64,000 bases of DNA. It comes from Hirundichthys speculiger (Eukaryota; Chordata; Actinopteri; Beloniformes; Exocoetidae). The notes below the pieces were generated by a model. The model made no database searches, was not told where the DNA came from, and saw only the letters and a list, made by a program, of their open reading frames with translations. This document shows positions 14,001-27,700 of the stretch, piece after piece (the stretch's first letter is position 1; every line of letters begins with the position of its first letter). The stretch spans positions 1,674,001 through 1,738,000 of the forward strand of contig JAGFBZ010000814.1 of NCBI GenBank assembly GCA_018398805.1, read 5' to 3'. The position numbers and the translations under genes are program-made.

Positions 14001-17000
14001 ACCAGCCTAATGACTGCACAGCCTGGGTTCCTCTTTGCTACAACACACACCTGAATCCACAGTTGAACTGGTAACTGGTTGTCATAAATTAGGGGCTCTG
14101 GTGAGAACATTTTATGATTCTTCACTACATGTGAGCTTTATTACAAGTCAGTGCTCTGTGACAGGAAGCAAATTTATTTCTGTGCTGTGTGTAGTCTTAT
14201 TGCTCTCATAGCACTTTTATTCATCATAAGCTGCAATATCACAGATCTTCCAGTCATGACAGACTAATGGTAGTGTAGCTCTTTATTATCGAAGACTTTC
14301 AGCGGGTGACGGAGCACCTGCTGAATGAGCGGGCCATGATGATGGAGCCTGTTGATCCATGGAAACTGAGTGAACATGTTGACCATTAAGTAACATTTGA
14401 CATGCAAAAGGGCTCAATGCCACCCTCAGGACCGCTCAACTTTATGTCTAATTTCTCCCTCTGTACTTTTTGATGCCTCCTTCTCTCACTCTCACTGTCT
14501 CACCTCACCCCCGCTGATTGTAATCTGCAGCTGTCAAGCTCCCAGTAATTGAAACTGACTTGATGAATCGCTTAATTACCTTTAATAGCTGATTCAAGAG
14601 GAGCTGAATAATGAAGATAACAGAGAAAGAAGTGGAGGTTGTGAAGTATCACTCTGTAATTGCCCCATTGTTGTTATTTGTGTTTGCGGCAGAAGAGCAT
14701 GCGTTATTTTTTTTTGTGCCCGTAAGCCTTCTTAGCCCAAGAAGATGCAGGCTAACACTAACAGGATGTTGTTCTGACTTCAAAAAAGATGCTGCCTTTA
14801 TGCCTTGTACAAAGAGGGAGAAGATGATCAAGTGAAGATTAACAAGGGATGATAAAAGCAGAAAACACGGTGCAAGAGGTGGGAAGGAGAAGTTGCAGAA
14901 ACAAGAAAGAACAAACTTTTATTATGCCCTCTCAGCATGTCGTTAATGTTGCGTGTAGAGTGGGTGGAGCAGCAGCTGACATGGCTCCTAGGTACAGTTG
15001 TATAGAGATTGCTACACTTTAATATCTAACCATAATGCCCAGCGGTACTAGCAGAACTGGCTTAGGACACTCTGACCTATAAAGGATATGAAAATGTTGC
15101 ATTCCAGCTCCATTTATTATTCATTAATTGGCTAACTTACCCCCTAGTCAGCAATATTTAATATCTGAAAGAGGACTGAAGCTGTGGGTTCCCATGTAGT
15201 TCACATTTCTGGTATTTGAAAAACAGAATCTAAATGATATTATTTCCACTTATATTTCACTTCAAAGAGACTTTGAATACGTTGATTTAGAGGGGTTTCT
15301 GTTGTGCCGTTTGACTTTTTGTGCTAGCTTCTCTTGACGTACCTCCTCTTTTGACCGCATGTCTAAAAGAAGTCACTTGAAAGGTTGACTCCATCAGCTG
15401 GATGGGCTGGAGGCAAAAGGCCTAATTAAGCTTTCTTTTCTCTCGCCTCCTTTCATCCAGCATCCCAGTGGAATGCCTCTGCTGATGTTTACGAAAACAA
15501 AAGCACCAGAATGAGGAAAACAACAAAGAGAGAGAGTTCACAAAAAGAATCAGACAGTCTGTACTGAGATGCTTTGAATCTAGATCTTATTACTGATATC
15601 AGAAAAAAACAAGAAATGACCTTATAGTGTATGTTGAAGTAGTTTCTGAGGTTTTTGTGTTATATCATTTCCCATTTGCAAGTCATGAGAGTGTGAATAC
15701 TTGAATACATTCAGAAAATCAGTTGCAGGAACCGGCTCCTCCTCCTTCTCATCATCATCATCATCATCATCACTGTCGTTGTGTGGACATAAATCCTGTA
15801 GATTTCCAGCACCGTTTTTTTGACTCCCCACAGCTGGACCAAACCACAGACAGGGTCCAGACTTGCCTGGAGCACAGAGGAACAGATAATTTTGTTTTGT
15901 ACCTAAGCCTCTGGACACAGCAGCTGAGTCCAGATATATTATTACTCTGACTGTGAGCGTGTGAGGCCTGGGTTAACAGTGGAATTCAGTGAGCCTAATT
16001 GCTTAGATGAGATTAATAAAGGAACTGTAAGAGTGGTCAGACAGTGAAAGTCCTTAGCAAATGTAAAAAAATAAAAAAATGTTTAGCTGAGAATGGTGAT
16101 GTCTTCATCTCTATATTAATAACCATGTCAGTCAGCTGACAGAGGAAAAAAAGGCCAGTGGTCAGTGAGTAGGTGGAATAGATGTGAAATTTAGAGTATG
16201 TTTGTCTTATGTTACACTGTTTGAGACATCTTTCCATGGACCATTCTAACGTGGACTCAAATTTCCGTTTGTTGGAAAAGCAGCAGACACTCCATTTCTC
16301 CCCTTTCATGGCCCCTTCAACTCCTGACTGGAGACTGAGCCAGAAACAGGACTAAAGGCTCTGTTAAACACACTCATATTGCTTGTCCACACTAAGGTAC
16401 AGCTTACCTTAGGTAGCTGTTATTCAACTCACTGCAATACTACTAAATGAAACAAATGAGCATTCTTCTACACCACACAACTCTTCCCTTTTTACCCACA
16501 TCTGCAGATTCAGCATAGTATACATTCTACTCATAAACAGACAGCAGATAGTACAGTAAAACAAATTGTTTAAAATGTACATCGATCTTTATGCAGTTGG
16601 TGGAAGTAGATGTTGTGAGTGTGGACAGGACAGAGGCTGTTGGTTTAGAAAGCAGAAGGGGGTTAAGGTCAACAAGGAGCAGAAAGAAAAAGATCAGCTG
16701 GAGGACTGTGTGCTGTTGGCAGACCACCCATGAGCATTCATCCATTTATCCATACCCTGTTCTTTTTTATCCTTCTCCTTCCTGTCTCTCCATAAGTCAG
16801 ACTGCAGGAGATGTCTGCGTCTGCAAGTGATGATTTGGTACCCTAAACCCAGACCCCTCCAGCTCCACCTATTTCTGTAGACCCCAGGAGTCTAACATCT
16901 GCTGCTCCAGCTCGCTGCCTCACCCAACAGAATCTAAATATATTGTAATAATATTATTCTAAGGTTGAATTCTGTTCTGACACCTGAAATAATGGAACAG

Positions 17001-20000
17001 CGTTTTCTTTCAAATCGCCTTTACGTTGTCATAGACATGATTTCATGTCTCTCTTCAGTCCTTTCAGTTATGATGATCATTTATCTTTGGACGTTTGTAC
17101 ATACTCCTTAGTTTCAACATACTTTTTGTTAACTAAAGTAATTCTAGTGCAAAATTTCTAGTGCAACTTAATAATGGAGCTTAACTGGAAAAAAAATGTT
17201 ATGACGAAGTGTCTCATTTGCCATTTATAATTTTAATTTATTCTGAGTGGAGGAAAGCTTGAATTACTTTTGAAAGTATTGTTTGAAAGAATCTCTAAAT
17301 CAGAACCAGTGCACTATTCAAAAAAAAAAAAGGGGGGGGGGGGTTATTAAGTATCTTCTACACTATGGCACTATGCATTTCAAATGTAAGTGAATTATAA
17401 TGCTGACCTTATCCCAAAGTATAAAAGAGAAATACACCTATGTCCTTCATACAGACTCAAGCTGGTCATCCCTCAGTACGACTCTTATCATCCCACCCCT
17501 CCCCCAGACTGGGGAAGCAGGTTCTTCCTCACTCCTCTAAGAATGACACAGGGGTTTGCTCTGAATACAGCACCATCTTTCATTGTCATGGATGCGGCAT
17601 ATTCCTCTATGTACCGCCATCTGTGTAATGGAAAATGACAACACCTTGTCCTGTTTTTAATGTCTTTGGTCATGGTGGGATGGATCGGCCTTCGGATAAA
17701 ATTATTTTAGCAGTGTGTTGTGTGCTTTTTGGTTCTTCTTCTTTCTTTTTGTAAACCTTTTTTTCTCTCGAATCTGTGTGAAAAGAATGACTGAGGTGCA
17801 TCATTTATTACATTATAATCAAGTTCATTGCTTTTACTGTACATCACAGTCACAAAGTAAAATAAGAGGTTAGACGGAGTCAGAAGACTGGGACTTGAAT
17901 GCATGCCACTGTGGCCACATTAGCTAGACCCCCAGCCCATGCCCTGTGCCTACTAATTCACTATTTTGTGCTGCTGCAGTGTTTACTGTCCTGTTTGGAA
18001 TGGTTTTATTTACTGCTACCCAGGATATGATTCCCACATGGCACCATAATCCTATTACCATATGGGGGGGCATAGAAAATATTTTGTTGCTTCAAGTATG
18101 GCTCCAGGCATAGCTTAAGGCTTATAGAAATTTTGGCCACAGCCTCCAAGTCCCCATCCTGAAACCTGGCCATGCTCCCCCAGCCACTGGCCACCCTATC
18201 CCCTTGATTTCTGCATCCATCATTTAGCCCCGGAAACATTTTTAGCCTGCAGCATGGAACATGTTTGCTGGTAATACATCAGTAGGCATAATATCCTCAG
18301 AAACATCAACATCCACAGGGAAAAGCGCAACCTTGGGAGTGACTTTGTGGCTGTCAGTGTTCTGTCAACCAGTCTTTTGTGAATCTTAAGATGCCTCCAG
18401 ACTCTGAGGCTAGACATAGCTGAAGAGTTTCTCCATGGTGTAGAAAATATCTGTGCCAGTGGACCCCTGTAAATCCAAAATATCTGTTTTGGCTCTTTTT
18501 GTGCTCTCCATAGGGGACAATAATGTGGATTTAATTAGTCGTGGAAATCTTTATTATGTGACTTATCTATTATTCTGCTTATCTCATCTAAACTGTGATA
18601 CTATTAATCCCGCAGGGTTGTGACCTCATTGTGATTACAGGGTCATTTAAGGTTGTATCACTTCCAACCTGATAAAGGCAAGCAAGCAAAGAAACAACAG
18701 ATTGGGCAGGATTTGTCAGCAGGTCTGTGGTGCATGCTGAATCATTGTCTGGATAAGTAAACAGTGTGTCTTTGATTATGTTTTCCCAGTCAAACTGTTT
18801 TAATTAATCCTCTCCCACGCTCAAAGATTGATAGAAAGAAGCAAGTTTTCTTGTGCGTACAAAGATATGTGTAGTCATGTTAAGAGAAAGTACACCATCC
18901 TTTATTTCCAAGGCTTTATGGATTTTAATAAAATAAAATCCTCTGGTCCTTATGAGGTCTTAAAATTAGGTACTTGTGACCTCAGATGGACAACAACACA
19001 TGACAAATTACGCTTAGTCATCATACGTTTAACAAAAACAAATCTTAAATCAGAAGCTCTGTTTAAATTGCACCTACAGAAGCAGTTTGTGGAAAACTTG
19101 AGTGTATCACATGATTCAGCAACTGGCCGAGCCACCTCTATCAGCAAAACTTGAAGTAATATTTAGTTATCAGCCTCTCACATCATTGTGGAGGAATTTT
19201 GGCTCACTCTTCTAAACAGCATTGCTTCAGTTTACTGAGGCTTGTTGGTATTCATTTATGCACGGCCTCTTAAAGTCTCAGCACAGCGTTTCAATCAGAA
19301 TGAGGCCTGGACTTTGATGAGTTCATTGCGACACCTTGATTATTTTCTTTTTCAGCAATTCTGTTGCAGATTTGCTTGAGTTTGCTGTCCTGTTGCAACA
19401 ACTATTCTCAGCCTAGCTTTAGCTCTCAGACAGACACATTTGACTCTCGAATACTTTGTTTACAGAGCAAATCATGTTTCACTTAATGGCTGCAACGTGG
19501 CCCTCTCCATAACAGCCAAACTTCTCCACTTTGGTCTTGTCTAGTCATAGAGCATTATTCGGAGATCTTGTGGTATGTATTGATGCAACTTTGCAATCCT
19601 AAGCTATTCTGCCATGTTGTTTATAAATATTAACTGTATTCCGACAACCTTTCCAAAGAAGCCATACTTGTAGATTTTTTTTTTTAATTGGCACAGTGAA
19701 CTTTATGAACTTTAATATTTAACATCTAAACTGAGACCTGTAGAGTTTTCAGATGTGGCTCTTCAGGTTTTTGAAGTTTATACTATAATCATGGGGTGAA
19801 TTTGGTGTGATGTATCAGCAATGTAAAGGTTGGACCCAAAGGCCGGAGAGTGGGAGGCAGGTGAATCCAACCAAAAACTCTTCAATTGGCTTCAAAAAAA
19901 GAGGGACAGAGGGACAGTAGGACAGGTGTCAACAAGGTCAGGAACATGGGTGGAAGGACAGAAAGACAACAGACCGACCAGAAGGGGGAAAAAAATCAAC

Positions 20001-21676
20001 CAGGAACGACTAACTAGGAGTGAAAACAACAGGCGAATAAGCAAACCAAGAAGGGAAAGACAAGACTTAAATACACGAAGGATCCAATGGGACGCACGTG
20101 CAAACATTCAGGGAAGTGAGCGGAGGGAAGTAAATCACAACAGGGGGAACACAGACTTTCAAAGTAAAGCAGGAAACAAACCAACCAAGAAGACCCTGAA
20201 AACCCCAAAAACCCAACCAAAGACCACACAGCTAAATCCCAAACCATGACAGGATGTCCTCTCCTTGAAAGGTTGGAAACCGTCTTTAATGTTTTCTACA
20301 TGAGAACAGCAACACTAACTCTTCTAGGCTCAGTGCTGATGGTTTCCCTCCCTGGCATCGTATTGATGCTATAGAACAGAAAAATGACAAAATTTAGGCC
20401 TTTTTGAGGTGGTTACACTTGCTGGTGATCAGTTCATTAGGTGCACTTCATTAACAACAGCTGGTTGCTACTTATCTTCTTCATTCCTGCAGAAGCAGTG
20501 AGGGTGTCCTGTGTCTTTCCGCACATTGCTTCTTCATTTATTCTTTTTTTCCCCCAAACAAATAATGATAAAGTGTAACATACCCTGTGTTGGTAAGGTT
20601 GTTTTTAACTAATTTTAAGACCTGCTGAAATGATAAAACCTTAGAATCAATTACCGGTAAAGTTGAATCTTTAAACATGGCTGTACGTGCTGTATGAACA
20701 TCCAAATATAGATAGCTTCTAATGTGTCAAACCAATAGAGATATAACCGATATAGTCAGTGGCTCAGACTATGGTGACACCAAAGGTTTTGCTAATTGTT
20801 CATTCTCTAAAATATTCCGCTTTCCAATTTAATAAGCATGGAAAGACATCTCTACATCTACACGTGACTTCTGCAGTCATTTAAGCCTTCTGTTTGGTTC
20901 CATTCCTGCTGTTTTATGTAGCCCATGGTGAGACCCATAATGTGGCAGGTTCAGTATTAAATCTGTGGGAAAAACACATGTTAACTAATCCCATGCCATA
21001 CTCACCACAAACCACAGAGAGTGGGTGATAACCAACCCTGATTTTCACCCACTCTGCCTCCAGAAGCAGTTTAATTTCTCATGTCCCATCAGTGGCTGTT
21101 TCCCACATCCGACTAGACCATTAGTATAAGCTGATGCAGCAAAACGATGATCAGTCTGTGCGGTGGATAAAAACGCTTTTTTGTTTTTGTCTTTAGTTGT
21201 TTTTTTTTCCTTGCAGGTTTCTTCTTTTTGTCCACCAGCATCTAGCCATACTGTCTGCCATGAGTTTGTCTACTATCAGCAAACGTTGATATTATCACTG
21301 CAATTAGTATTACTGACAGTTCTGAAAAGGAGTCTTGGAGATTAGCAAAGAATCTCAGAAGGAATAAGTGTTACAGTAGATATGATGTGATGTCTCTTTA
21401 CACTCTTTGCTCTGCTGTGGATTTGTATGTGTGCTGTGATATGCAGTTGTGGGTATATATTTGTTTGGATGTTGGGAAACTGTATGTGTGCCAGATGTCT
21501 GTGTGTTTGTGAAGTATAGCTATTATTTTTCAGGGAATGGTATTTTATCAGAGATAATCTGCTCAGTGCACTGGGTTCTCCATTATTTATAGTTTCTCCA
21601 CATTTATCTCAAGTTGTTTGCCGAGCTTCCCATCTGTTCCTCTCACTTTTCTCCCATTTCTGTTCTCTCTCTCTCA

Positions 21677-21717
<41 letters not shown>

Positions 21718-24700
21718 TTTGTCATGTCCTCTCATAGCTATTTCCACCCATGTGGGGAAGTTGTTGACTTTGGTAAAATCCCTGGAAGACACTGTCATCA
21801 AAGACAGTTAAAACAATCAAAAGAGTCTATTTTGGTGTTATAGTAACTTGCTGTTTGATTGCACTACATTTAAATGACCATAATCTTGTGGGCAAGTGTG
21901 TTGAGTAAGCAGAGAACAGATGGCTCAGAGAGCACATTTTAACAACCAATTGGCTTGTTCTTGATACAAAGAGTTAATGATCCACTTGAATTTTACTCAG
22001 TTCCAATTTTTCCTGGAGTGGGTATTTAATTTCATCTTCCTTCTCCTTTCTCCATAGGTATCATTCACCAAATGAAGGGGGACTATGAGACGGCACTGAA
22101 ACTCCACAAAACACACCTGGCCATTGCACAGGAGCTGAATGACTATGCTGCCCAGGGGCGGGCTTATGGTAACATGGGCAATGCCTACAATGCTCTTGGA
22201 GCCTTTGACCAAGCTGTCCGCTACCACCGCCAGGAGCTTCAGATCTCCATGGAGGTCAATGACCGGGCTTCTCAGGCCTCCACCCATGGCAACTTGGCTG
22301 TGGCTTACCAAGCCCTGGGAGCGCATGACCGCGCTCTGCAGCATTACCAGAACCACCTCAACATAGCTCGGGAGCTCAGAGATGTCCAGAGTGAGGCACG
22401 GGCTCTGGGCAACCTTGGGAACTTCCACTGCTCACGTGGAGAATTTCCTCAGGCTGTGCCCTACTATGAGCAGTACCTCCGACTGTCCCCTGAACTCCAA
22501 GACATGGAGAGTGAAGGTAAAGTTTGTCACAATCTGGGCTATGCCCACTACTGCTTGGGCAACTACCAGGATGCTGTGAAATACTATGAGCAGGACTTAG
22601 CTCTGGCCAAGGACCTTCATGACAAACTGAGTCAGGCTAAGGCATACTGTAACCTTGGTTTGGCTTTCAAGGCCCTAGGAGACTTCACTAAGGCAGAAGG
22701 AGTGCCAGAAGTACTTGCTGTCGCTAGCTCAATCCCTGAACAATGCACAGGCTCGCTTCAGAGCTCTAGGGAACCTGGGAGACATTTTTGTTTGTAAAAA
22801 GGACGTGGCTGGAGCCATTCAGTTTTACGAGCAGCAGCTGGCCTTAGCTCATCAGGTGAGCCCAGTCATAATAAATGTATTTTATAGAACAGTTCGTCAC
22901 ATAAATAGCAAGTATAACCATGTCCATTCTGCTGATAAGCTGGAATTCTTTCTCATTTCAGGTTAAGGAGCGTAGGATGGAGGCCTGTGCTTATGCCGCC
23001 CTCGGGGCCACGTACAGACTTGTGCAGAAATATGACAAAGCCCTTGGCTATCACACGCAGGAGCTAGAGGTCTACCAAGAGCTTGGCGATGTGTCTGGAG
23101 AGTGCAAAGCCCATGGTCACCTGGCAGCTGTCTATATGGCTCTTGGGAAGTATGCCATGGCCTTCAAGAGCTATGAGGAACAGTTAGAGCTAGGACGACG
23201 GTTGAAGGATCCTGTGGTGGAGGCTCAGGTCTATGGAAACATGGGCATCACGAAAATGAATGTTGGGGTGATGGAGGAGGCTATAGGCTACCTGGAGCAG
23301 CAGCTGGCTACTTTGCAGCAACTGAGTGGAAACGAAGCAGTAATGGACCGGGGCAGGGCCTATGGAAACCTGGGAGATTGTTATGAGGCTCTAGGAGACT
23401 TTGAGGAAGCCATCAAGTACTATGACCAGTATCTATCAGTGGCACAGAGCCTAAACCGCCTGCAGGATCAGGAAAAAGCCTATAGAGGCTTAGGCAATGG
23501 ACACAGGTGAGTCTGGAAATAAGTTTCTTCATACTTCATAGTTTTTATCGTTTAATATCTTAATCAGTTTACTCCAGCCGTTTGCTGAAGCAAATAATTC
23601 TGTTGACTATGTTTTTATTCATAATCACAGCAGTTAGCCTATAATTTGCCTCTTTGTGTACTCACTATCAAGGACCTCACAGTTAGAGACATCTTAGCAG
23701 TGTTTGGATCTGAAGCTGGTGCTTGCTGTGTCAGCAGCAGCCTCGTGGCTCTTGCCTTATCTGTATGCAAAGTAGTTTGGCACACAGACGTCTCAAACTG
23801 GAGGAAGCTCTGTCATTTCAAGGCAACTTCTTGCATCTTGTGTCTATTATTCCTTCTATTTCTACTGATGTTTAAAGAGCTGTTAGAAAATCTGGGACTA
23901 CACTGCAAAATAAAACACAAACAGCTTGCTGAAATCCTCGTCTCGAAGATGATTTTCTTCTTATTGTGTGACATCAGCATGGAACCACAGCAATGACACA
24001 CATCTGTATTTGCCATGTGTGAGTTCAAAAGGGAATAATAGACACCACACACAAAACCCCTCTCATCCTCCCGCAGCTCTTAGTTGAGCAGATACATTAA
24101 CGTTCATTAAACTGAAGGCTTTTTTCTTGTAATGCACCATTTGAACTGCAATCCAGCAATTGTGTGTCTGAGAATGTGAAGTCCGTTTGAAGTCTGTGAA
24201 GGCAAATAAAAAATTCAGATGGAAGGCGGGATCACCCATATCATGCTTGCAGATGGCAAATAATGTTACCCTTCAAAAATAATTACACTTGAAATTTCTT
24301 GCACTTAAAACTTACATGTTTGCTATTACCAGCATGGGGATGAACAATTAAATTCATAATTCACGCAAAAACACAGTTCACCTTTGTAAATTAAAATCTT
24401 TCTGAAATATATCTTTGCTGTGTTCCAGGGAAAGAGATTAGACAAGTATATGCATAAATGGACACATGAAGATAACATTCATTCAATTTCAATTGTGTTG
24501 TGGCCCTAGAATTAAAGACTGAAAAAGAGATGTATGATGCCTTTTTTTTTTTTTTTTTGTTAATAAGTTCCCACAATTTTTTTGATGTCTTCCCAAAACC
24601 TTTGTGACATGCTTTGGTGAAAATGCTACATAGACAGTGCAATCTCTCCCTTTTGAACTATGAATTTATAGCTCTTTTTGTGGCAGCTGGTTTCATGGTG

Positions 24701-27700
24701 TTGAGTGAGTGAGTGACCGCTCTTCTGTGAGGAGTACCTTATTTGAGATCCGTCCTACGTCTTAGAGCTTCTGTGCAAACATAAATTTGGGGACATATTA
24801 CACTAAATAAGCCTTGGAGCATGTCATATCTCATGAGAGAGCATGCATTATAACTTGTCCCATCTATAATTTGGCAAGAGCTTGAATGGCTCACAGAATA
24901 AAATGTTTTTTTTTACTTAGGTGAGCTTGATCTAGTTGTAAGGGTTGTTTTGTGTAAGAGTTTTTTTTTCAGTGTGATAGTGATGCCAATTGAGATAAAT
25001 AGTCTCAGCCTCAGAAAAAGTGATTTTTTTTTCAATAATATGTCACTTTTAAGTTATATTTCAATGCTGAATCTACCTTTCCAGAAAATGCAGATGATGG
25101 TAGATTGCCTTGTTGAATTTTTATCTTACACTTCTCATGTGCTATTCATTAACTTAACACTGGCTTTCTCTTTTTATCTAAAGGGCTATGGGAAACCTAC
25201 AGCAATCACTGGTGTGTTTTGAGAAGAGGCTGGTTGTGGCACATGAGCTCGGGGAGTGTGGAGGCAAAGCTCAGGCCTATGGTGAACTTGGGGCACTCCA
25301 CAGCCAACTAGGCAATTATGAGCAGGCCATTTCCTGTCTGGAGCGTCAGCTGGCCATTGCCCGTGACACCCAGGACAGACTACTGGAGGGCGATGCCAGC
25401 TGCGGCTTGGGTGCAGTTTACCAAGCTATGGGAGAATATGAGACAGCACTGCGATGCCACCAAAGTGACCTGGAGATCGCAGAAGAAGCAGGCAGCACCA
25501 CACGCCAAGCCCGAGCCTATGGAAATTTGGGGCTTACCTACGAGTCGCTTGGAAACTACGAGCGGGCGGTTGTGTTCCAAGAACAGCACCTAAGTGTGGC
25601 AGCTCAGACTAATGACTTGGCCGCCAAGACACTGGCCTATGGCAGCCTGGGGAGAACACATCATGCACTTCAAAACTACTCACAAGCAGTAATGTACCTG
25701 CAGGAAGGTGAGTGAGTCAAGGGAAGCAGGGAAGAGGATTGCCTTTGTTGGCTGAGCTGATAGGCTTAGAGTTTGTGAATTCATGAATATGAAATTCAGA
25801 GCCTATTTATTGCTAAGCCTTTGCCACACTTTTATTAGGCTGTGTGCAGGCGTGTGTGTTTTTGCTTTTGTACTTTTGCGTTTTACGTGCACAAGGGGAT
25901 TTTGTGTGAGTATTACGTGTCTGTGTTGTCTTCTGAGGGGTATAGGTATCGCAGCATTTGTGTGTTTGCCTGTGGAAAAAAAAAATGTTGCCAAGGTATT
26001 TCTCCTGTTTACTGCTGGCTGTTTCTAAAAACTCTATATCTACTTTCTCAGAGAGGTCTCTGCAGTGAGCTGCCAAAGGAATCTTTTCACATGGTGGCTC
26101 TCAAAATCCTGCCTCTCACATTCTTTGTCCCGTATAGATTATGGTGAAATTAAAACCTGCAGCTTAGCATTTCCAGAATCCATTATTTTTGTCAGCGAGG
26201 ATGTAACAAGCACAAGCATTAATTGATGTGAGATAACACCAGACTGTGTTAGCATTTGTTTGTTTGCATCCAAGAAAATTGAAGTTTCTTCAAGAAGACA
26301 CTTTAATATTTTACCCTTCAGGGAATAAAGGCAAAAGGACAAAAATAAATGTCCCCTATCTCTCCTCCATCCACTGATAGAGCTGACTGGGTCTGCTGTG
26401 GCCCATACACACACTGCAGGTCTGCTTGTTGAGTTTTAATGGAAACAAAGGGACAGGCCATTCTGTCTCCGCCCTGTCCTCCAGTTGTCCCCTGCACTGC
26501 CCTTGTATTGTTCCTTGCTGGGCTTTGAAAAAGAACAGTGCCTTCACTATCCTTGACAACCAATTATTTCTGGCCAACCTACCCAAACTGAAAAGTTGGC
26601 ATGTTGTTTTTTTTCCCCTTTCAATTTTCTTTTTTTTTTTCCGCCGATTTCTGCTTCTAGTTTTTTTTTTTTTCCTACACTTCATGCTGTACTGTTTGGT
26701 TTTTGTTTTTGTTTCCCAAAAAAAAAAAAAGACTAATTGGGAGATGAGCTGCAGAGACGGCTCCCAGCTGGTGCAGATATTGTTGAAATTATGTGACCTC
26801 CAAATCACTGTATGTATGTGTGTGTGTGTGTGTATTTATATGTTTGTCTGAGTGTTTTTCTGTATTTCCCTGTAATACATGAGATGACTACTGAGGACAA
26901 CCTATAAGGATACCAATTAGTAGGATGGATTCTTCAGTGATTAATAGAATCAATGTCTCATTAAATCAGTGTAGTCTTTATAGCAAAAAAAAAAAAAAAG
27001 CTTAAAAACAATGGTTGAAACAATGATGTGCTTAAAAACTTATATTTGATAATGAACTCCCATGTGCAGATCCCACCTGCATTGTTTACAATGAAGTCGC
27101 TTTAGTTTGTGAAAATGGGGGTACAAAGGAGAAAAACATTACAAGTCCTTTGATGGCGCATTGTATGACTTTATTTTGTGATTGTATACTGTAATATCGT
27201 TGTATGCAAAAGTGTGAGCATGCCTGGCAAAAATCCCTGTGACTGCAAAGAGATGAATGAAAAGATTACAAACACATGTCCAAAAGACATAAAGCTTGAA
27301 TGTTAATGAAAGCATTTTTATCAAAGATTAGTTATTACACTTTGACACTGTTTTGTACAATGTTAGAATTTAAAAAAATATATATGAAGGAGAACTATAC
27401 ATAGGTTTTGCTGGCTTAGAGTGTCCTTGACTTTTTTTCAGGTCTCAGACCTTCAATAGCTTAAGATTGTAGTATGTCCAGGCTAATTTTTTGGAAAAGG
27501 CTAGGTGACGCAAATTATAAAGTCTAAGTAGCTAGAGCTTTGTTACAGCTGGGATTTTTAGGATGGCTGCTTCCTGAGTTCAGAATGTCCTTGAGAAATG
27601 GAAAACTGGATGTAAAGTTGAGGTCTGAGTGAGCAAGAGAGCAAGAGCAAAACAGCCATATTAAAGGCCCTGTTTAACTGCTGGAAACCTTCAGAAAGGT

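Larger units (their letters stand above)
9688..22057 (+). other. ttc28 intron, 12.4 kb, rich in transposon relics
   Basis: This is the longest visible ttc28 intron. It holds a reversed SINE copy, a Tc1 fragment, (TA)n tracts, a piggyBac-like relic, a Tc1/mariner relic with a nested insertion, an A12-G12 junction at 17320-17343, a (CAT)n run near 15748-15773 and a (CT)n run near 21662-21716. No coding exon was found in it. Confidence 0.85.

Noticed and set aside
15748..15773. (CAT)n run and the poly-His or poly-Asp frames over it
   Set aside because: Simple microsatellite in an intron, not a coding region.
19830..20249. 139-residue basic open frame
   Set aside because: It lies wholly within an inserted repeat bounded by a 5-bp duplication and is low-complexity (K, R, N, T, Q) without family resemblance.
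21997..22428. 143-residue minus-strand open frame
   Set aside because: Antisense shadow of the TPR exon starting at 22058.
26356..26851. Open frames of 150 and 141 residues on opposite strands
   Set aside because: They cross poly-T and poly-A runs and consist of F- or K-rich low-complexity sequence.
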